A stretch of DNA of 43,210 nt from Paludibacter jiangxiensis (GTDB lineage Bacteria > Bacteroidota > Bacteroidia > Bacteroidales > Paludibacteraceae). The stretch is taken from contig CAMBSB010000027.1 of the NCBI GenBank assembly GCA_945870155.1, positions 1 to 43,210 on the forward strand, in the 5' to 3' direction. Below the pieces are notes generated by a model. The model had not been told where the DNA came from, made no database searches, and saw only the letters and a program-made list of their open reading frames with translations. The translations under genes were made by a program, and so were the position numbers. This document shows positions 17,326-27,305 of the stretch, in pieces. Within the stretch, counting starts at the first letter, position 1. The number at the start of each line of letters is the position of its first letter.

Positions 17326-18738
17326 ATGAAATCAAAAATTGTTTCTTTAATCATTGCATTTTTCGTGTTTGGAATAATACAAGCGCAACTTAAAGTAGCT
17401 CCTATTCTTTCCGACAATATGGTATTACAACGCAATACTGAAGTGAAAATCTGGGGTACGGCAAATCCAAATGATAAAATATCAGTTAAAGTAGGCTGGA
17501 GCAAAGAAACAATCAAAGTTGTTTCCGATAACATTGGACAATGGCTTGCAATTGTCAAAACAAATGAAGCTGGTGGTCCTTACATTATTAAGATATCATC
17601 AGCAAAAGAAAGCATTTTAATACAAAACATTTTATTGGGTGAAGTTTGGTTGTGCTCCGGGCAATCCAATATGGAAATGCCCGTTTTGGGTTACAATAAC
17701 CAGCCGGTAAATGGAGCTTTGGATGCACTTTACGAAGCCGATAACGATAATATCCGTCTTTTTAAGGTGAAGCTGGTAGCCAGTCCCGAACCAAAAACAG
17801 AATGCGAAGGTGCATGGGTATCTGCTAATACCGAAACAGTAGGTAAATTCAGTGCTATAGGCTATTTTTATGCAAAAATGCTTCAACAAAAACTAAAAGT
17901 GCCGGTTGGTATGGTTTATTCAGCTTGGGGCGGCACACGAATAGAAGCCTGGATGAAAAAAGAAATCGTTCAAAAATTTCCAAAACCCTATGAATTATCC
18001 ACTAAAGAAATGCTGACAAACCACAACAAAGCAGCCAATTTATACAATGGCATGATTGCTCCTATCACCAACTATAGCATCAAAGGGGCACTCTGGTATC
18101 AGGGCGAAGGCAATATCGACTATCCGAAAGAATATGCCGATTTGATGAAAGCGATGGTCGAAGGCTGGCGTACAGATTTTGGTGTTGGACAATTTCCATT
18201 TTATTTTGTTCAGCTGGCATCATATCCTTATGCCTGGGTGAATCCTAAACTTGCGCCCATGATGCGCGATCAGCAAACCAAAGCAAGTATGGAGATACCT
18301 AATGCTGGTATGGTTACTGCCATAGATCAGGGCGATGTAATTATTCATCCTGCTGAAAAACAAACCATTGCCAAACGATTGGCTTACATGGCTTTAGGGC
18401 AAACATACGGACTGAAAGGTTTGCCATACAAATCGCCTGCTTTCAAAGCTATTCAACTAAAAGATACAGCAGCAATTATAACTTTTGATAATGCCGAACT
18501 GGGATTAACCAGTTTCGGAAAAGACGTTGAATGTATAGAAATTGCCGGTCAGGATAGTGTTTTTCATCAGGCACAACTGAAAATCATCAAAGAAGGATTG
18601 CAGGTTTGGTCGTCACAAGTAAAAACTCCTGCAATGGTTCGTTACGCTTACAGTAGCTTTCCAAAAACGAAAGGTTTTTTATACAGTACAGCCGGAAACC
18701 CTGTTTTACCATTTAATACTAATAATTGGTTAAAATGA
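17326..18738 (+). CDS. SGNH-type sialate O-acetylesterase-like carbohydrate esterase (SASA family)
   Basis: This 470-aa exported esterase is predicted to remove acetyl groups from a glycan. The signal peptide is about residues 1-20 (IIQA|Q). An N-terminal beta domain (LKVAPILSDNMVLQRNTEVK, IWG) precedes the SGNH hydrolase core: LCSGQSNMEMPV with the predicted nucleophile Ser114, the GTRIEAW block, ALWYQGEGN, and IHPAEKQTIAKRLA with the predicted His341. No sorting domain or lipobox is present, so periplasmic. The frame opens at 17299, but the ATG at 17326 gives a clean signal peptide and is chosen. The stop codon overlaps the next start in ATGA, pointing to coupled translation with the GH29 gene. 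'Sialate' is the family name only; real substrates of PUL members are often acetylated plant or microbial polymers. Confidence 0.88.
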   Translation: MKSKIVSLIIAFFVFGIIQAQLKVAPILSDNMVLQRNTEVKIWGTANPNDKISVKVGWSKETIKVVSDNIGQWLAIVKTNEAGGPYIIKISSAKESILIQNILLGEVWLCSGQSNMEMPVLGYNNQPVNGALDALYEADNDNIRLFKVKLVASPEPKTECEGAWVSANTETVGKFSAIGYFYAKMLQQKLKVPVGMVYSAWGGTRIEAWMKKEIVQKFPKPYELSTKEMLTNHNKAANLYNGMIAPITNYSIKGALWYQGEGNIDYPKEYADLMKAMVEGWRTDFGVGQFPFYFVQLASYPYAWVNPKLAPMMRDQQTKASMEIPNAGMVTAIDQGDVIIHPAEKQTIAKRLAYMALGQTYGLKGLPYKSPAFKAIQLKDTAAIITFDNAELGLTSFGKDVECIEIAGQDSVFHQAQLKIIKEGLQVWSSQVKTPAMVRYAYSSFPKTKGFLYSTAGNPVLPFNTNNWLK

Positions 18739-20225
18739 GACAGCTACTCCTATTTACTTTATCAATTTTATTGTTTTCGCAATCTTTGGTTGCTCAGTTA
18801 ATTACGCCAGCAACAAAACCAAACAAAACGCAAGAATTGCTGATCATGCGTGGTTATGGCATGTTTGTCCATTTTGGAGTAAACACATTTACCGACATGG
18901 AATGGTCTAATGGAAAAACGCCGGCATCAGTCTATAATCCGACTAATCTGGATTGCGACCAATGGGTGCGCGTTGCCAAGGAAGCGGGCTTCAGGTATGT
19001 GCTTTTGGTAACAAAACATTGCGATGGTTTTTGTTTGTGGGACAGCAAATTTACTGAGTACGATGTAGCTTCTTCGCCGGTAAAAACCGATGTTGTAGCC
19101 GAAGTCTCGAAAGCATGTAAAAAATACGGATTGCAGTTTGGTGTTTACTATTCGCTTTGGGATAGGAATCAGCCCTCGTTTAGAGACAAAGACAAAACGA
19201 AATATGTTGATTACATGATTAATCAACTCACAGAGCTGTTTAGCAATTACGGCTCGATTTGTGAACTTTGGCTCGATGCCGGCTGGGAACGAAAACCGGC
19301 CGATTGGGAAATTGACAGAGTATATAAAACCATAAAAAAGTTGCAACCTCATTGCGCCTTTGGTGTAAATCATACCATTGTAGTAGAACCCAACAGTCGT
19401 GTTAAAGCACTGCCCGACTCTATGGTTGTTGATAACAAATACTTTTTTCAATACTTTCCGGGCGATTTCCGTTTGTGGGATCCGAAAATTGCTCATTTAT
19501 CGGATAAAAAACAATACATGCAAAACGGACAATCGTATTATATGCCTTTTGAACATACCATCTGCCTGAGTCATAGGTGGAATTGGTTTCAGAAAAAAGA
19601 CATAATTCCGGTAAGAGCATTGGAAGAATTGGAAGAACTTTTTTATTGGTGTACAGCTAACGATAATTCGTTGGTGGTGAATGTGCCACCAGATAATACG
19701 GGGCAATTGCGTGAACATGAAGCAAATACAATCATTGGGTTGGGAAAACGACTTAATATTAAAAAGAATAAACCACTACCAAAAAACGGAAAATTCATTT
19801 CGATAAATGCGCCCATTGTAGCATCATCCATTTTGAACAATGACGAACTAAAATTTGGAGCTAGATGGGCCATTGACGGAGGTATGCAAACAGCCTGGGC
19901 TGCTGCCGATACCATAGCCGAATTGGTACTGGACTTAGATCAAAACCAACCCTTTAATAAGATATCAATATTTGAAAATCAAATTATTAAAGTTGCCAAA
20001 GATCAATTCACAACCTACCGTACCAACCGAATTCTATCTTACTGTATTGATTGTTGGTTAGACAATGCGTGGAAAACAATATACATGAGTGAAGAACCAA
20101 TGGGCGACTGTAAAGTAATACGTTTCCCAAAAGCTTACAAAACGTCTAAACTAAGGTTTAAGGTTCTCAAAGCTTCGGCTCCACCATCAATTACGGAGTT
20201 GAATGTGATTTACATGAATAATTAG
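18735..20225 (+). CDS. GH29 alpha-L-fucosidase-like enzyme with C-terminal F5/8-like domain
   Basis: This is a 496-aa exported exo-enzyme. The signal peptide is residues 1-20 (SLVA|Q). The GH29 barrel covers about 25-345: GMFVHFGVNTFTDMEW, VTKHCDGFCLWDS, GVYYSLWDR and ICELWLDAGWE, where Asp181 is the predicted nucleophile. The C-terminal 140 or so residues resemble a discoidin (F5/8 type C) module, with ARWAIDGGMQTAWAA and KLRFKVLKASAPPSITELNV. GH29 enzymes release alpha-L-fucose, and some act on alpha-L-galactose, so the sugar is not certain. ATG at 18735 overlaps the previous stop by 4 bases, and an upstream TTG at 18726 is unnecessary. The protein differs in architecture from the second GH29 at 28773, which has its extra module at the N-terminus. 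Confidence 0.88.
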   Translation: MRQLLLFTLSILLFSQSLVAQLITPATKPNKTQELLIMRGYGMFVHFGVNTFTDMEWSNGKTPASVYNPTNLDCDQWVRVAKEAGFRYVLLVTKHCDGFCLWDSKFTEYDVASSPVKTDVVAEVSKACKKYGLQFGVYYSLWDRNQPSFRDKDKTKYVDYMINQLTELFSNYGSICELWLDAGWERKPADWEIDRVYKTIKKLQPHCAFGVNHTIVVEPNSRVKALPDSMVVDNKYFFQYFPGDFRLWDPKIAHLSDKKQYMQNGQSYYMPFEHTICLSHRWNWFQKKDIIPVRALEELEELFYWCTANDNSLVVNVPPDNTGQLREHEANTIIGLGKRLNIKKNKPLPKNGKFISINAPIVASSILNNDELKFGARWAIDGGMQTAWAAADTIAELVLDLDQNQPFNKISIFENQIIKVAKDQFTTYRTNRILSYCIDCWLDNAWKTIYMSEEPMGDCKVIRFPKAYKTSKLRFKVLKASAPPSITELNVIYMNN

Positions 20226-20258
20226 AAAAATAAAACTTGAAAATAAAACCAGAATATC

Positions 20259-21308
20259 ATGCGTAAAAACCTATTAGTAGTTATCAGTATTTTCTTTTTA
20301 GTTTGTAGTTTTCAACAAACACAAGCCGGAAACAAATCTCAGAAAAACTTTGTTCCCGGCACCGAATGGCTCGACAACAATGGAAAGCCCATTAATGCAC
20401 ATGGCGGAGGCGTTATTTTTCACAAAGGAGTCTATTATTGGTATGGCGAACACAAAATTGAAGGAAAGTCCGAAGCAACCTTTGCCGATGGCGGAATACA
20501 TTGTTATTCGTCCAAAGATTTAATCAATTGGAAAGATAGAGGAATTGTTTTGAGCGTTGATTATACCAACGAAAACAGCGACATTGCCTATGGTTGTATT
20601 TTGGAACGACCAAAAGTGGTTTATCATGAAAAATCGAAGAAATTTATTGCATATTTTAAATTGTATCTAAAAGGAATAGGTTACGAAGTCAGCAATGTTG
20701 GAGTAGCGGTTGCCGATAAACCCTACGGTCCGTTTACCTACTCTCACAAATTTTTGGGTGGTGGTTCGCTCAAAGGTTCAGGCGACTTCAGCATGTTCAA
20801 AAATACCGATGGAACAGTTTATCATTTTGCGGTACGTAAACCCGATAAAACATTTGTAATGGGTAAATTACAGCCTGATTATTTGTATGCTATGCCCAAT
20901 AGTTATCAGGCTCCGAATGGTGTTACAAAGCACACCGAAGCTCCCGCAGTGATATACAGAAAAGGGAAATATTACATTTTAGGCTCAGGCACAAGCGGCT
21001 GGAAACCAAATGCAGCCCGCTCGTTTGTAGCTGATTCTATTCAGGGAACTTATACCGATTTGGGCAATCCTGCAGTGGGGATAAACCCACACAACGGTTT
21101 AGGACCAGAAAAAACCTTTGGAGGTCAGATTTCGTATATTATTCCGGTACAAGATAAAAAAGATGCGTACATTGTTATGATTGATATATGGGAGCCCGAA
21201 AATCCGATAAAAGGTGGTTATATCTGGCTCCCCTTAACTTTTAAGAATGATAAACCTATCATTGAGTGGATGGATAGTTGGAATCTTTCATTTTTTGATA
21301 AAAAGTAA
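20259..21308 (+). CDS. GH43-family glycosidase, subfamily 34-like
   Basis: This 349-aa exported single-domain five-bladed beta-propeller has a signal peptide over about residues 1-23. Blade 1 carries INAHGGGVIFHKGVYYWYGE, as in GH43 subfamily 34-type proteins. Later features are SGDFSMFKNTDGTVYHF (Asp176, likely pKa modulator) and KHTEAPAVIYRKGKYYI (Glu227, predicted general acid). The usual Asp base of GH43 near the N-terminus is not obvious: AHGGG stands at that place. This is reported for galactose-active subfamilies, so beta-galactosidase-type activity is more likely than arabinosidase or xylosidase, but this is inference. No lipobox or T9SS tag is present. It lies 33 bp after GH29 and 21 bp before GH16. 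Confidence 0.8.
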   Translation: MRKNLLVVISIFFLVCSFQQTQAGNKSQKNFVPGTEWLDNNGKPINAHGGGVIFHKGVYYWYGEHKIEGKSEATFADGGIHCYSSKDLINWKDRGIVLSVDYTNENSDIAYGCILERPKVVYHEKSKKFIAYFKLYLKGIGYEVSNVGVAVADKPYGPFTYSHKFLGGGSLKGSGDFSMFKNTDGTVYHFAVRKPDKTFVMGKLQPDYLYAMPNSYQAPNGVTKHTEAPAVIYRKGKYYILGSGTSGWKPNAARSFVADSIQGTYTDLGNPAVGINPHNGLGPEKTFGGQISYIIPVQDKKDAYIVMIDIWEPENPIKGGYIWLPLTFKNDKPIIEWMDSWNLSFFDKK

Positions 21309-21329
21309 ATTAACGAGTTAGAAAATAAA

Positions 21330-22169
21330 ATGAGGAAAATTCTAATAACACTTTGCTTGACTTTGGCATTGGCTTGTAGTGCAAAAAAAATAAAAAGTCC
21401 ATTACCTGAGTATCAACTTGCTTGGAACGATGAGTTTAATGGTTCGAATTTAGATACTTCCAAATGGGCATACCGAACTGATAATAAACACAGAAGTATT
21501 CAGCGAAAGGAAAATGTATCGCTTTCGAATGGCGCATTGGTGTTGGATTTAAAGGTTTTAAAACCAGCAGTACAAGGAAAAAATGCTTCAGGAGCTGGAA
21601 TTGTATCCAAACGACGTTTCAAGTACGGTTATTACGAAGTACGTGCCAAACTTGGAGATGGTATTGATGATGATAAGGATAAAAAAACCGATGAAGGTTG
21701 GCATCATTCCTTTTGGGCAATGGCTGCTGTTATTGATGAGAAAAATGAAGTAAACACTACTTATCCGGGCATAAGACGTACAGAAATTGACTGTTTTGAA
21801 AATCCAACAGAACATATTCACGATCCTGAACAAGATGGGCTTAATAATTTCACTCAGCATGTTATAATTTGGAACGAAAATGGAAAAGAGTGGGGAAGAT
21901 TACCAAAACCGCCAACCGATTTGCTTAAAAACAAGAATTTTAATGCTGGAAAATGGCACATTTATGGTTTCGAATGGACAGAGAAAGAAATCCGTTTTTT
22001 TGTTGATGGAAAAGTAACAAAGATAGCTGATTATCCTGCTGATAAATTTGTTCATGACGAGCTTAATGTTTGGCTAACGGCTATAGCGGCTAATTGGAAC
22101 AGACCTGATCAAGAGAAAAGTCTAGCACAGTACGACTATTTTAGATTTTATATAAAAAATAAATTTTAA
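21330..22169 (+). CDS. GH16 endo-beta-glycanase, lipoprotein
   Basis: This 279-aa single-domain GH16 enzyme has lipobox LALAC (Cys16), so it is anchored to a membrane, probably the outer membrane. The jelly-roll catalytic domain begins YQLAWNDEFNGSNLDTSKW and contains RTEIDCFE, with predicted nucleophile Glu152, Asp154 and acid/base Glu157 in the ExDxxE form typical of laminarinases, agarases and related enzymes. A region with DGIDDDKDKKTDEGWHHSFW precedes it and may bind calcium. It is only distantly related to the three GH16 genes that follow. It starts 21 bp after GH43 and ends 4 bp before the next gene, so it is clearly cotranscribed. The exact polymer cleaved cannot be read from the motifs. 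Confidence 0.9.
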   Translation: MRKILITLCLTLALACSAKKIKSPLPEYQLAWNDEFNGSNLDTSKWAYRTDNKHRSIQRKENVSLSNGALVLDLKVLKPAVQGKNASGAGIVSKRRFKYGYYEVRAKLGDGIDDDKDKKTDEGWHHSFWAMAAVIDEKNEVNTTYPGIRRTEIDCFENPTEHIHDPEQDGLNNFTQHVIIWNENGKEWGRLPKPPTDLLKNKNFNAGKWHIYGFEWTEKEIRFFVDGKVTKIADYPADKFVHDELNVWLTAIAANWNRPDQEKSLAQYDYFRFYIKNKF

Positions 22170-22173
22170 ACAG

Positions 22174-24888
22174 ATGGAAAACAAACATTTTGTAATTCTC
22201 ACTGTTTTATTTTTTTTAAGTTTAATCGCTACTACCTCCGCAGCTACTTTCTATTGGGCAGGAGCTAATGGTGCCAACTGGAACGATGTAAATAACTGGA
22301 GTTCAGCTGCCTCACCTTTCACTGCAGTTACATCACTTCCCACAAGTGCCGATGTAGTTCGTATCAGCGAAAATACAGTAACTATCCCAACAGGGTACGA
22401 TGCGATTGCCAATTATATTATAGTTAACACAAATGATGAAACAAAACCTGCTCAAATTATTGTTCAACAGGGTAGTTCATTTACATCTGCATCAAATAAC
22501 GGAGGTTCAGGAGCTTGTATGTACTTAAGAGGTGGAGCCATTATAAACAATGGAACCATCACGCTGAATGTAACAAATACTCCTTCGGGATATGGGATGA
22601 CATTCGAAAACTCAACTGTTGCAGCGGTAAAAACTGCCAGTAGTTATTCGGGAAATGGGATGTTGAAAATAAATGCTGCTGGTCAAACCGGAGGTGGCGC
22701 TTTAAAATTTATTCAAACCATTGTAAGCCCTATTTTTACGGTCAATAACACTAATAATTACCTGTTTAATCTAGCGTCAGGCAGATGGCCATTCACGGTC
22801 CTATCCGGTTCAAAGGTAATTATAAACGGAACAGGGAATATCGACTTTGGCACAATTACAACGCCGTCTGTTTACGGATTATTTAATTTAGCAAGTAATA
22901 ATGCAGCATTAACTGTGGAGAGTGGCGTAACCCTAAATTCGAAATGCAATGGAACATTTAGTCTCGAAAATGGAATAATAAATATCGGAAATTTCTCCGA
23001 CGTTAAATTTACCAACAAGGGAAATATCAATATACAAACCAATGGTGTCAATGGTATTTTTTGTGGATCAGTCACAACAGCACCAAACACGATCCTTAAT
23101 TCCGGGACTTTAAACGTTGATGGAGCTTCTGCCGTTCTTTTTGGAGGAAGTGGTTCAGCAAGTATAACAAATACAGGTATATTAAGTGCAACAAATGTTT
23201 CTTCAAACTCCTATTCAGCAGGTGTTTTAGCAAGTGGTGCTGGACCATATATCATTAAAAACACAGCACCGGGCACACTTAATTTAGCAAGTGGATTGGG
23301 TATTTCACCTGAAATAAAGAATGATTTTCCACCTGCAAATCAGGAGTTGATTGATCCGCAAACACCCGTCAACACCAGACCTTTTTTAATTGATAACCTT
23401 TTGCCATCCTATTCACAATCACCCAATTGGGATGTGGCTTTTTCGGATGAGTTTAATGATACAAAAATGGATGTAACAAAATGGTCTATTGATTACAAAA
23501 CTTTTAATCAGCCTGCTATAACAATTTACTCCGACGATAATCAGGTGGAAGAAAAAGATGGTAACATATATCTCTATTATAGAAAATCTCCGACAGATCC
23601 AACGAAGTATTATGTAGGTCGTTTTTTCTCCAAACAAAAATATTCTACAGCTTATGGTTATTTCGAGTGCCGCATGCATGTGGTAAGGCCACAAGGTTAT
23701 CAGTCGGCATTTTGGATGATGCCCGATCAGGATGGAGGGCTTACACCCAATGGAGTAACAGACGGAACTGCTCACGATGGAGCTGAAATTGACATTTTTG
23801 AAGGCATTCAGAATAGTGACAAATACTGGACAGGGTTACATTATGACGGCTATGGTGATTATCATAAAAATGTGGGTAAAGAAATTACAGCTCCTGGCCT
23901 TCATTCCGAAGAATACCATATTTTTGGTTTTGAATGGGCTCCATCTTTTCTGAAGTATTATTACGATGGCAAAGTTGTAAGAACTGTTACTGACCCAAAA
24001 TTGATACCGGAGGTTCCGCATTTTCTTTATTTATCGGGAGCCATCTGGTCTGAAATAGGTTGGTCAGAAATGAGTGTTTTAGACAATGCTTTCCTTAATA
24101 ATGGTGGTGTGGATAAAGCTTATTTCGATTACGTTCGTGTCTTCAAAAACAGAGCGACCTATCCGAATGGTAATGAACTTCCTGAAGGTTTTACTGAAAA
24201 TACGATTGTAATGGATAATGCAGATGCTACCGGCGTAACAATTACAGGCGACTGGCTAACATCAACCGCTACAGACCCCTATTATAAAAGCAATTATTTA
24301 CATGATAATAATTCGGGTAAGGGATCAAAATCGGTAAGTTATAATCCTGTATTAAACCAAGCAGGTAAATATGAGATTTTTGCATATTTTCCATCCGAAT
24401 CAAATCGTTCGACTACAACAAAATATATCATTAAAAGAGCCGAAGGAGATACTACTGTACTGGTTGATCAAACAAAAAATGGAGGTATTTGGATCTCGTT
24501 AGGAAAATTTAATTTACTCAAAGATAATAATCCTAAACTAATTATAACCAACGCTAACACATCGGGTTATGTAATTGCTGATGCCGTGGCATTTGTTCCT
24601 CTGGATAACAATACTGCTGTTCCTGATTTGAAGAAAGCCAAAGATATTGTTAGTGTTTTCTCCAAAAATAATGAGATTGTAGTTCAATTTAATGAGCAAT
24701 CATCATACTTTGCCAGGATTGATGTTTACAGCGCAAATGTTATGTTAATAAATGAATATAATAATATTAATTTGAATTCAGAGCATCAAACAGTTCGGTT
24801 AAAAATTGATTCACAAAAAGCATCAACCATGTATTTTGTTAAAGTAACTATGGATGGAAAATCAGTTTGTAAAAAATTGATTTTGTAA
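22174..24888 (+). CDS. Multidomain GH16: beta-solenoid, GH16, golvesin-like module, T9SS tag
   Basis: This is a 904-aa secreted enzyme. Order: signal peptide (1-23); a beta-solenoid domain of about 370 residues opening FYWAGANGANWNDVNNWSS (about 24-395); GH16 (about 415-660), starting NWDVAFSDEFND and containing DGAEIDIFE (predicted nucleophile Glu538, Asp540, acid/base Glu543); a golvesin C-terminal-like module (about 677-810; IVMDNADATGV ... GYVIADAVAFVPL); and a T9SS sorting domain (about 830-904). The solenoid is nearly the same as in the next gene and related to the proteins at 31071 and 34465. It is exported to the surface or medium, where it would cut the intact polymer. It starts 4 bp after the lipoprotein GH16. 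Confidence 0.88.
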   Translation: MENKHFVILTVLFFLSLIATTSAATFYWAGANGANWNDVNNWSSAASPFTAVTSLPTSADVVRISENTVTIPTGYDAIANYIIVNTNDETKPAQIIVQQGSSFTSASNNGGSGACMYLRGGAIINNGTITLNVTNTPSGYGMTFENSTVAAVKTASSYSGNGMLKINAAGQTGGGALKFIQTIVSPIFTVNNTNNYLFNLASGRWPFTVLSGSKVIINGTGNIDFGTITTPSVYGLFNLASNNAALTVESGVTLNSKCNGTFSLENGIINIGNFSDVKFTNKGNINIQTNGVNGIFCGSVTTAPNTILNSGTLNVDGASAVLFGGSGSASITNTGILSATNVSSNSYSAGVLASGAGPYIIKNTAPGTLNLASGLGISPEIKNDFPPANQELIDPQTPVNTRPFLIDNLLPSYSQSPNWDVAFSDEFNDTKMDVTKWSIDYKTFNQPAITIYSDDNQVEEKDGNIYLYYRKSPTDPTKYYVGRFFSKQKYSTAYGYFECRMHVVRPQGYQSAFWMMPDQDGGLTPNGVTDGTAHDGAEIDIFEGIQNSDKYWTGLHYDGYGDYHKNVGKEITAPGLHSEEYHIFGFEWAPSFLKYYYDGKVVRTVTDPKLIPEVPHFLYLSGAIWSEIGWSEMSVLDNAFLNNGGVDKAYFDYVRVFKNRATYPNGNELPEGFTENTIVMDNADATGVTITGDWLTSTATDPYYKSNYLHDNNSGKGSKSVSYNPVLNQAGKYEIFAYFPSESNRSTTTKYIIKRAEGDTTVLVDQTKNGGIWISLGKFNLLKDNNPKLIITNANTSGYVIADAVAFVPLDNNTAVPDLKKAKDIVSVFSKNNEIVVQFNEQSSYFARIDVYSANVMLINEYNNINLNSEHQTVRLKIDSQKASTMYFVKVTMDGKSVCKKLIL

Positions 24889-24955
24889 AATTTCATAGCG
24901 CTCTAACTGCAAATTTCATTTCTCAAAAATAGCTAATTCATATAAATTTAAACAG

Positions 24956-27235
24956 ATGAAAATCAATTTCTTAATCTCTAACAGTAAACTGAAGAGTTTA
25001 TTTATTTTGCTGTTTCTAGGTCTATTCTTTAAAACCTCCGCAGCTACCTTTTATTGGGCCGGAGCTAATGGCGCCAATTGGAACGATGTAAATAACTGGA
25101 GTTCAACTGCCTCGCCTGTTACTGCTGTAACTTCACTTCCCACAAGTGCTGATGTTGTAAGAGTCAGCGAAAATAGTGTAACTATCCCGACAGGGTTCGA
25201 TGCGATTGCCAATTATATTGTAGTTAACACAAATAATGAAGCAAAACCTGCTCAAATCATTGTTCAGCAGGGTGGTTCATTAACTTCTGCCGCAAATAAC
25301 ACAGGGTCAGGTGCTTGTTTGTATTTAAGAGGTGGTGCCATTATAAATGAAGGAACCATCACGCTGAATGTAACAAATACTCCTTCGGGATATGGGATGA
25401 CATTCGAAAATTCAACTGTTGCAGGTGTGAACACTGCCAGTAGTTATTCGGGAAATGGGATATTGAAAATCAATGCAACCGGTCAAACCAATGGTGGTGC
25501 TTTAAAATTTATTCAAACCATTGCAAGCCCAATTTTTACAGTCAATAACACTAATAATTACCAATTTAATATGGCGTCAGGTAGATGGCCATTCATGGTG
25601 CTATCCGGTTCAAAGGTAATTATAAACGGAACAGGAACTGTCGATTTTGGCACAGAAACAACACCGTCTGTTTACGGATTATTTAATATTGCGGGCGATA
25701 ATTGTGCTTTAACAGTGGAGAGTGGCGTTACGCTGAATAGTAAAAGTAATGGAGCTTTTGTATCTGAAAATGGAATTATTAATATCGGAAAATTCTCCAA
25801 TATCAAATTTACAAACAAAGGAGTAATCAGTATTCGAACTAATGGTGCCAATGGAATTTTTTGCAGTTCAGCCACTACTGCTCCAAACACCATTCTTAAT
25901 TCCGGGACTTTAAACATTGATGGAGGTTCAGCCATTCTTTTTGGAGGAAGTGGTTTAGCCAGTGTTACTAATACAGGCACATTTAGTGCAATAAATGTAC
26001 CTTCAAATGCGTATTCGGCAAGTGTATATGCCGGAAGTGCCGGACCATATGTTATAAAAAATACAGCTCCCGGCACACTTAATCTGACAAGTGGATTAGG
26101 GATTTCGCCAGAGATTAAGTATGATTTCCCTTCGGCAACAGAGAATATAATTGATTCACAAACACCTGTGGGTACGAAACCATTCCTGGTGGATAACCTT
26201 TTACCGGCAAATTCACAAACACCCAATTGGGATGTGGTTTTTTCGGATGAGTTTAATGATACAAAAATTGATGTAACAAAATGGTCCGTTGAAAATAAAA
26301 TTTATGATAGGAATATTATAAAAGTTACCGCCGACGAAAATCAGGTGGAAGAAAAGGATGGAAACTTAAATATTTGCTATCGAAAATCTCCGACAGATCC
26401 CCTCATGTATTATGCAGGTAGGATTAATTCGAAAGATAAATACGCTACTACTTATGGCTATTTTGAATGTCGAATGAAAATTGTAAAACCCGAAGGTTAT
26501 CAGATTGCATTTTGGATGATGCCCGTAGGAAATGGAATGAGTAGTTCAACCCCAGCTGATGGAACAGCTCACGATGGTGCTGAGATTGATATTATTGAGG
26601 CCTGCAAACTAACAGATACCTATTCAAGTGGTATGCATTATGATGGATATGGGGACGATCACAAGGGTGCCGGTCGTCATATAACTGCACCCGGACTTCA
26701 TACGCAGGAATACCATTATTTTGGATTAGAATGGTCGCCTGATTTTATAAAATATTATTATGATGGTAAAGTTGGAAATACGCTAACCGACCCCAAAGTT
26801 ATTGTCAAGGTTGATGAATATATTCTTTTAACAGGAATGCACTGGGCAGAAACAGGTTGGGTTCAGGTAGATGTCAGAAACAATACGCTGCTAAATAACG
26901 GTGGTACCGCAAGAGCTTATATCGACCATATTCGTGTTTTCAAAAACAGAACAATCAATACAGCTGTACCTGATTTGAAGCAGAAGGAAGATTTTGCAGA
27001 TGTTTTCACTGATAATCAAGGAATAATCGTTCGGTTTAATGAGCAGTCAGCCAACTTTGCCAGGATTGATATTTATAACGCAAATGGGATGTTAATAAAG
27101 CAATACAATAAAATTGATATAAATTCAGAACAACGAGAAGTACGATTAAAAACGGATACACAATTAGCATCAACTATGTACTTTGTCAAAGTAAGTATTG
27201 AAGGAAAATCAGTTTGTAAAAAAGTGATTTTGTAA
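24956..27235 (+). CDS. Multidomain GH16 paralogue without golvesin module, T9SS-tagged
   Basis: This is a 759-aa secreted enzyme and tandem paralogue of the previous gene. Order: signal peptide (1-29); beta-solenoid (about 30-400), highly similar at protein and DNA level to that of the gene at 22174; GH16 (about 420-665), starting NWDVVFSDEFND and containing DGAEIDIIE (Glu543, Asp545, Glu548); then directly a T9SS sorting domain (about 685-759, ending KSVCKKVIL). The golvesin-like module is missing exactly between RVFKNR and NTAVPDLK, two words that flank it in the neighbour. Its GH16 domain is closer to that of the gene at 27306 (for example SSST.ADGTA and YILLTGM) than to that of 22174. It is likely surface-exposed or released. 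Confidence 0.88.
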   Translation: MKINFLISNSKLKSLFILLFLGLFFKTSAATFYWAGANGANWNDVNNWSSTASPVTAVTSLPTSADVVRVSENSVTIPTGFDAIANYIVVNTNNEAKPAQIIVQQGGSLTSAANNTGSGACLYLRGGAIINEGTITLNVTNTPSGYGMTFENSTVAGVNTASSYSGNGILKINATGQTNGGALKFIQTIASPIFTVNNTNNYQFNMASGRWPFMVLSGSKVIINGTGTVDFGTETTPSVYGLFNIAGDNCALTVESGVTLNSKSNGAFVSENGIINIGKFSNIKFTNKGVISIRTNGANGIFCSSATTAPNTILNSGTLNIDGGSAILFGGSGLASVTNTGTFSAINVPSNAYSASVYAGSAGPYVIKNTAPGTLNLTSGLGISPEIKYDFPSATENIIDSQTPVGTKPFLVDNLLPANSQTPNWDVVFSDEFNDTKIDVTKWSVENKIYDRNIIKVTADENQVEEKDGNLNICYRKSPTDPLMYYAGRINSKDKYATTYGYFECRMKIVKPEGYQIAFWMMPVGNGMSSSTPADGTAHDGAEIDIIEACKLTDTYSSGMHYDGYGDDHKGAGRHITAPGLHTQEYHYFGLEWSPDFIKYYYDGKVGNTLTDPKVIVKVDEYILLTGMHWAETGWVQVDVRNNTLLNNGGTARAYIDHIRVFKNRTINTAVPDLKQKEDFADVFTDNQGIIVRFNEQSANFARIDIYNANGMLIKQYNKIDINSEQREVRLKTDTQLASTMYFVKVSIEGKSVCKKVIL

Positions 27236-27305
27236 AAAACTGATGATACTCAATCCATATAATTCCATTTTCAAAAAAAAGCTAATTCATTTAAATTTAA
27301 TTACA

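Noticed and set aside
18927-19496. 189-aa open frame on the minus strand within the GH29 gene
   Set aside because: It is antisense to conserved GH29 motifs, with no family similarity and no start signal. It is a coding shadow.
25672-26226. 184-aa open frame on the minus strand inside the second solenoid GH16 gene
   Set aside because: It lies fully within a well-supported coding gene on the other strand, has no recognisable domain, and a similar shorter shadow occurs at the matching place of the paralogue (22872-23090). It is a by-product of the repeated solenoid coding sequence.
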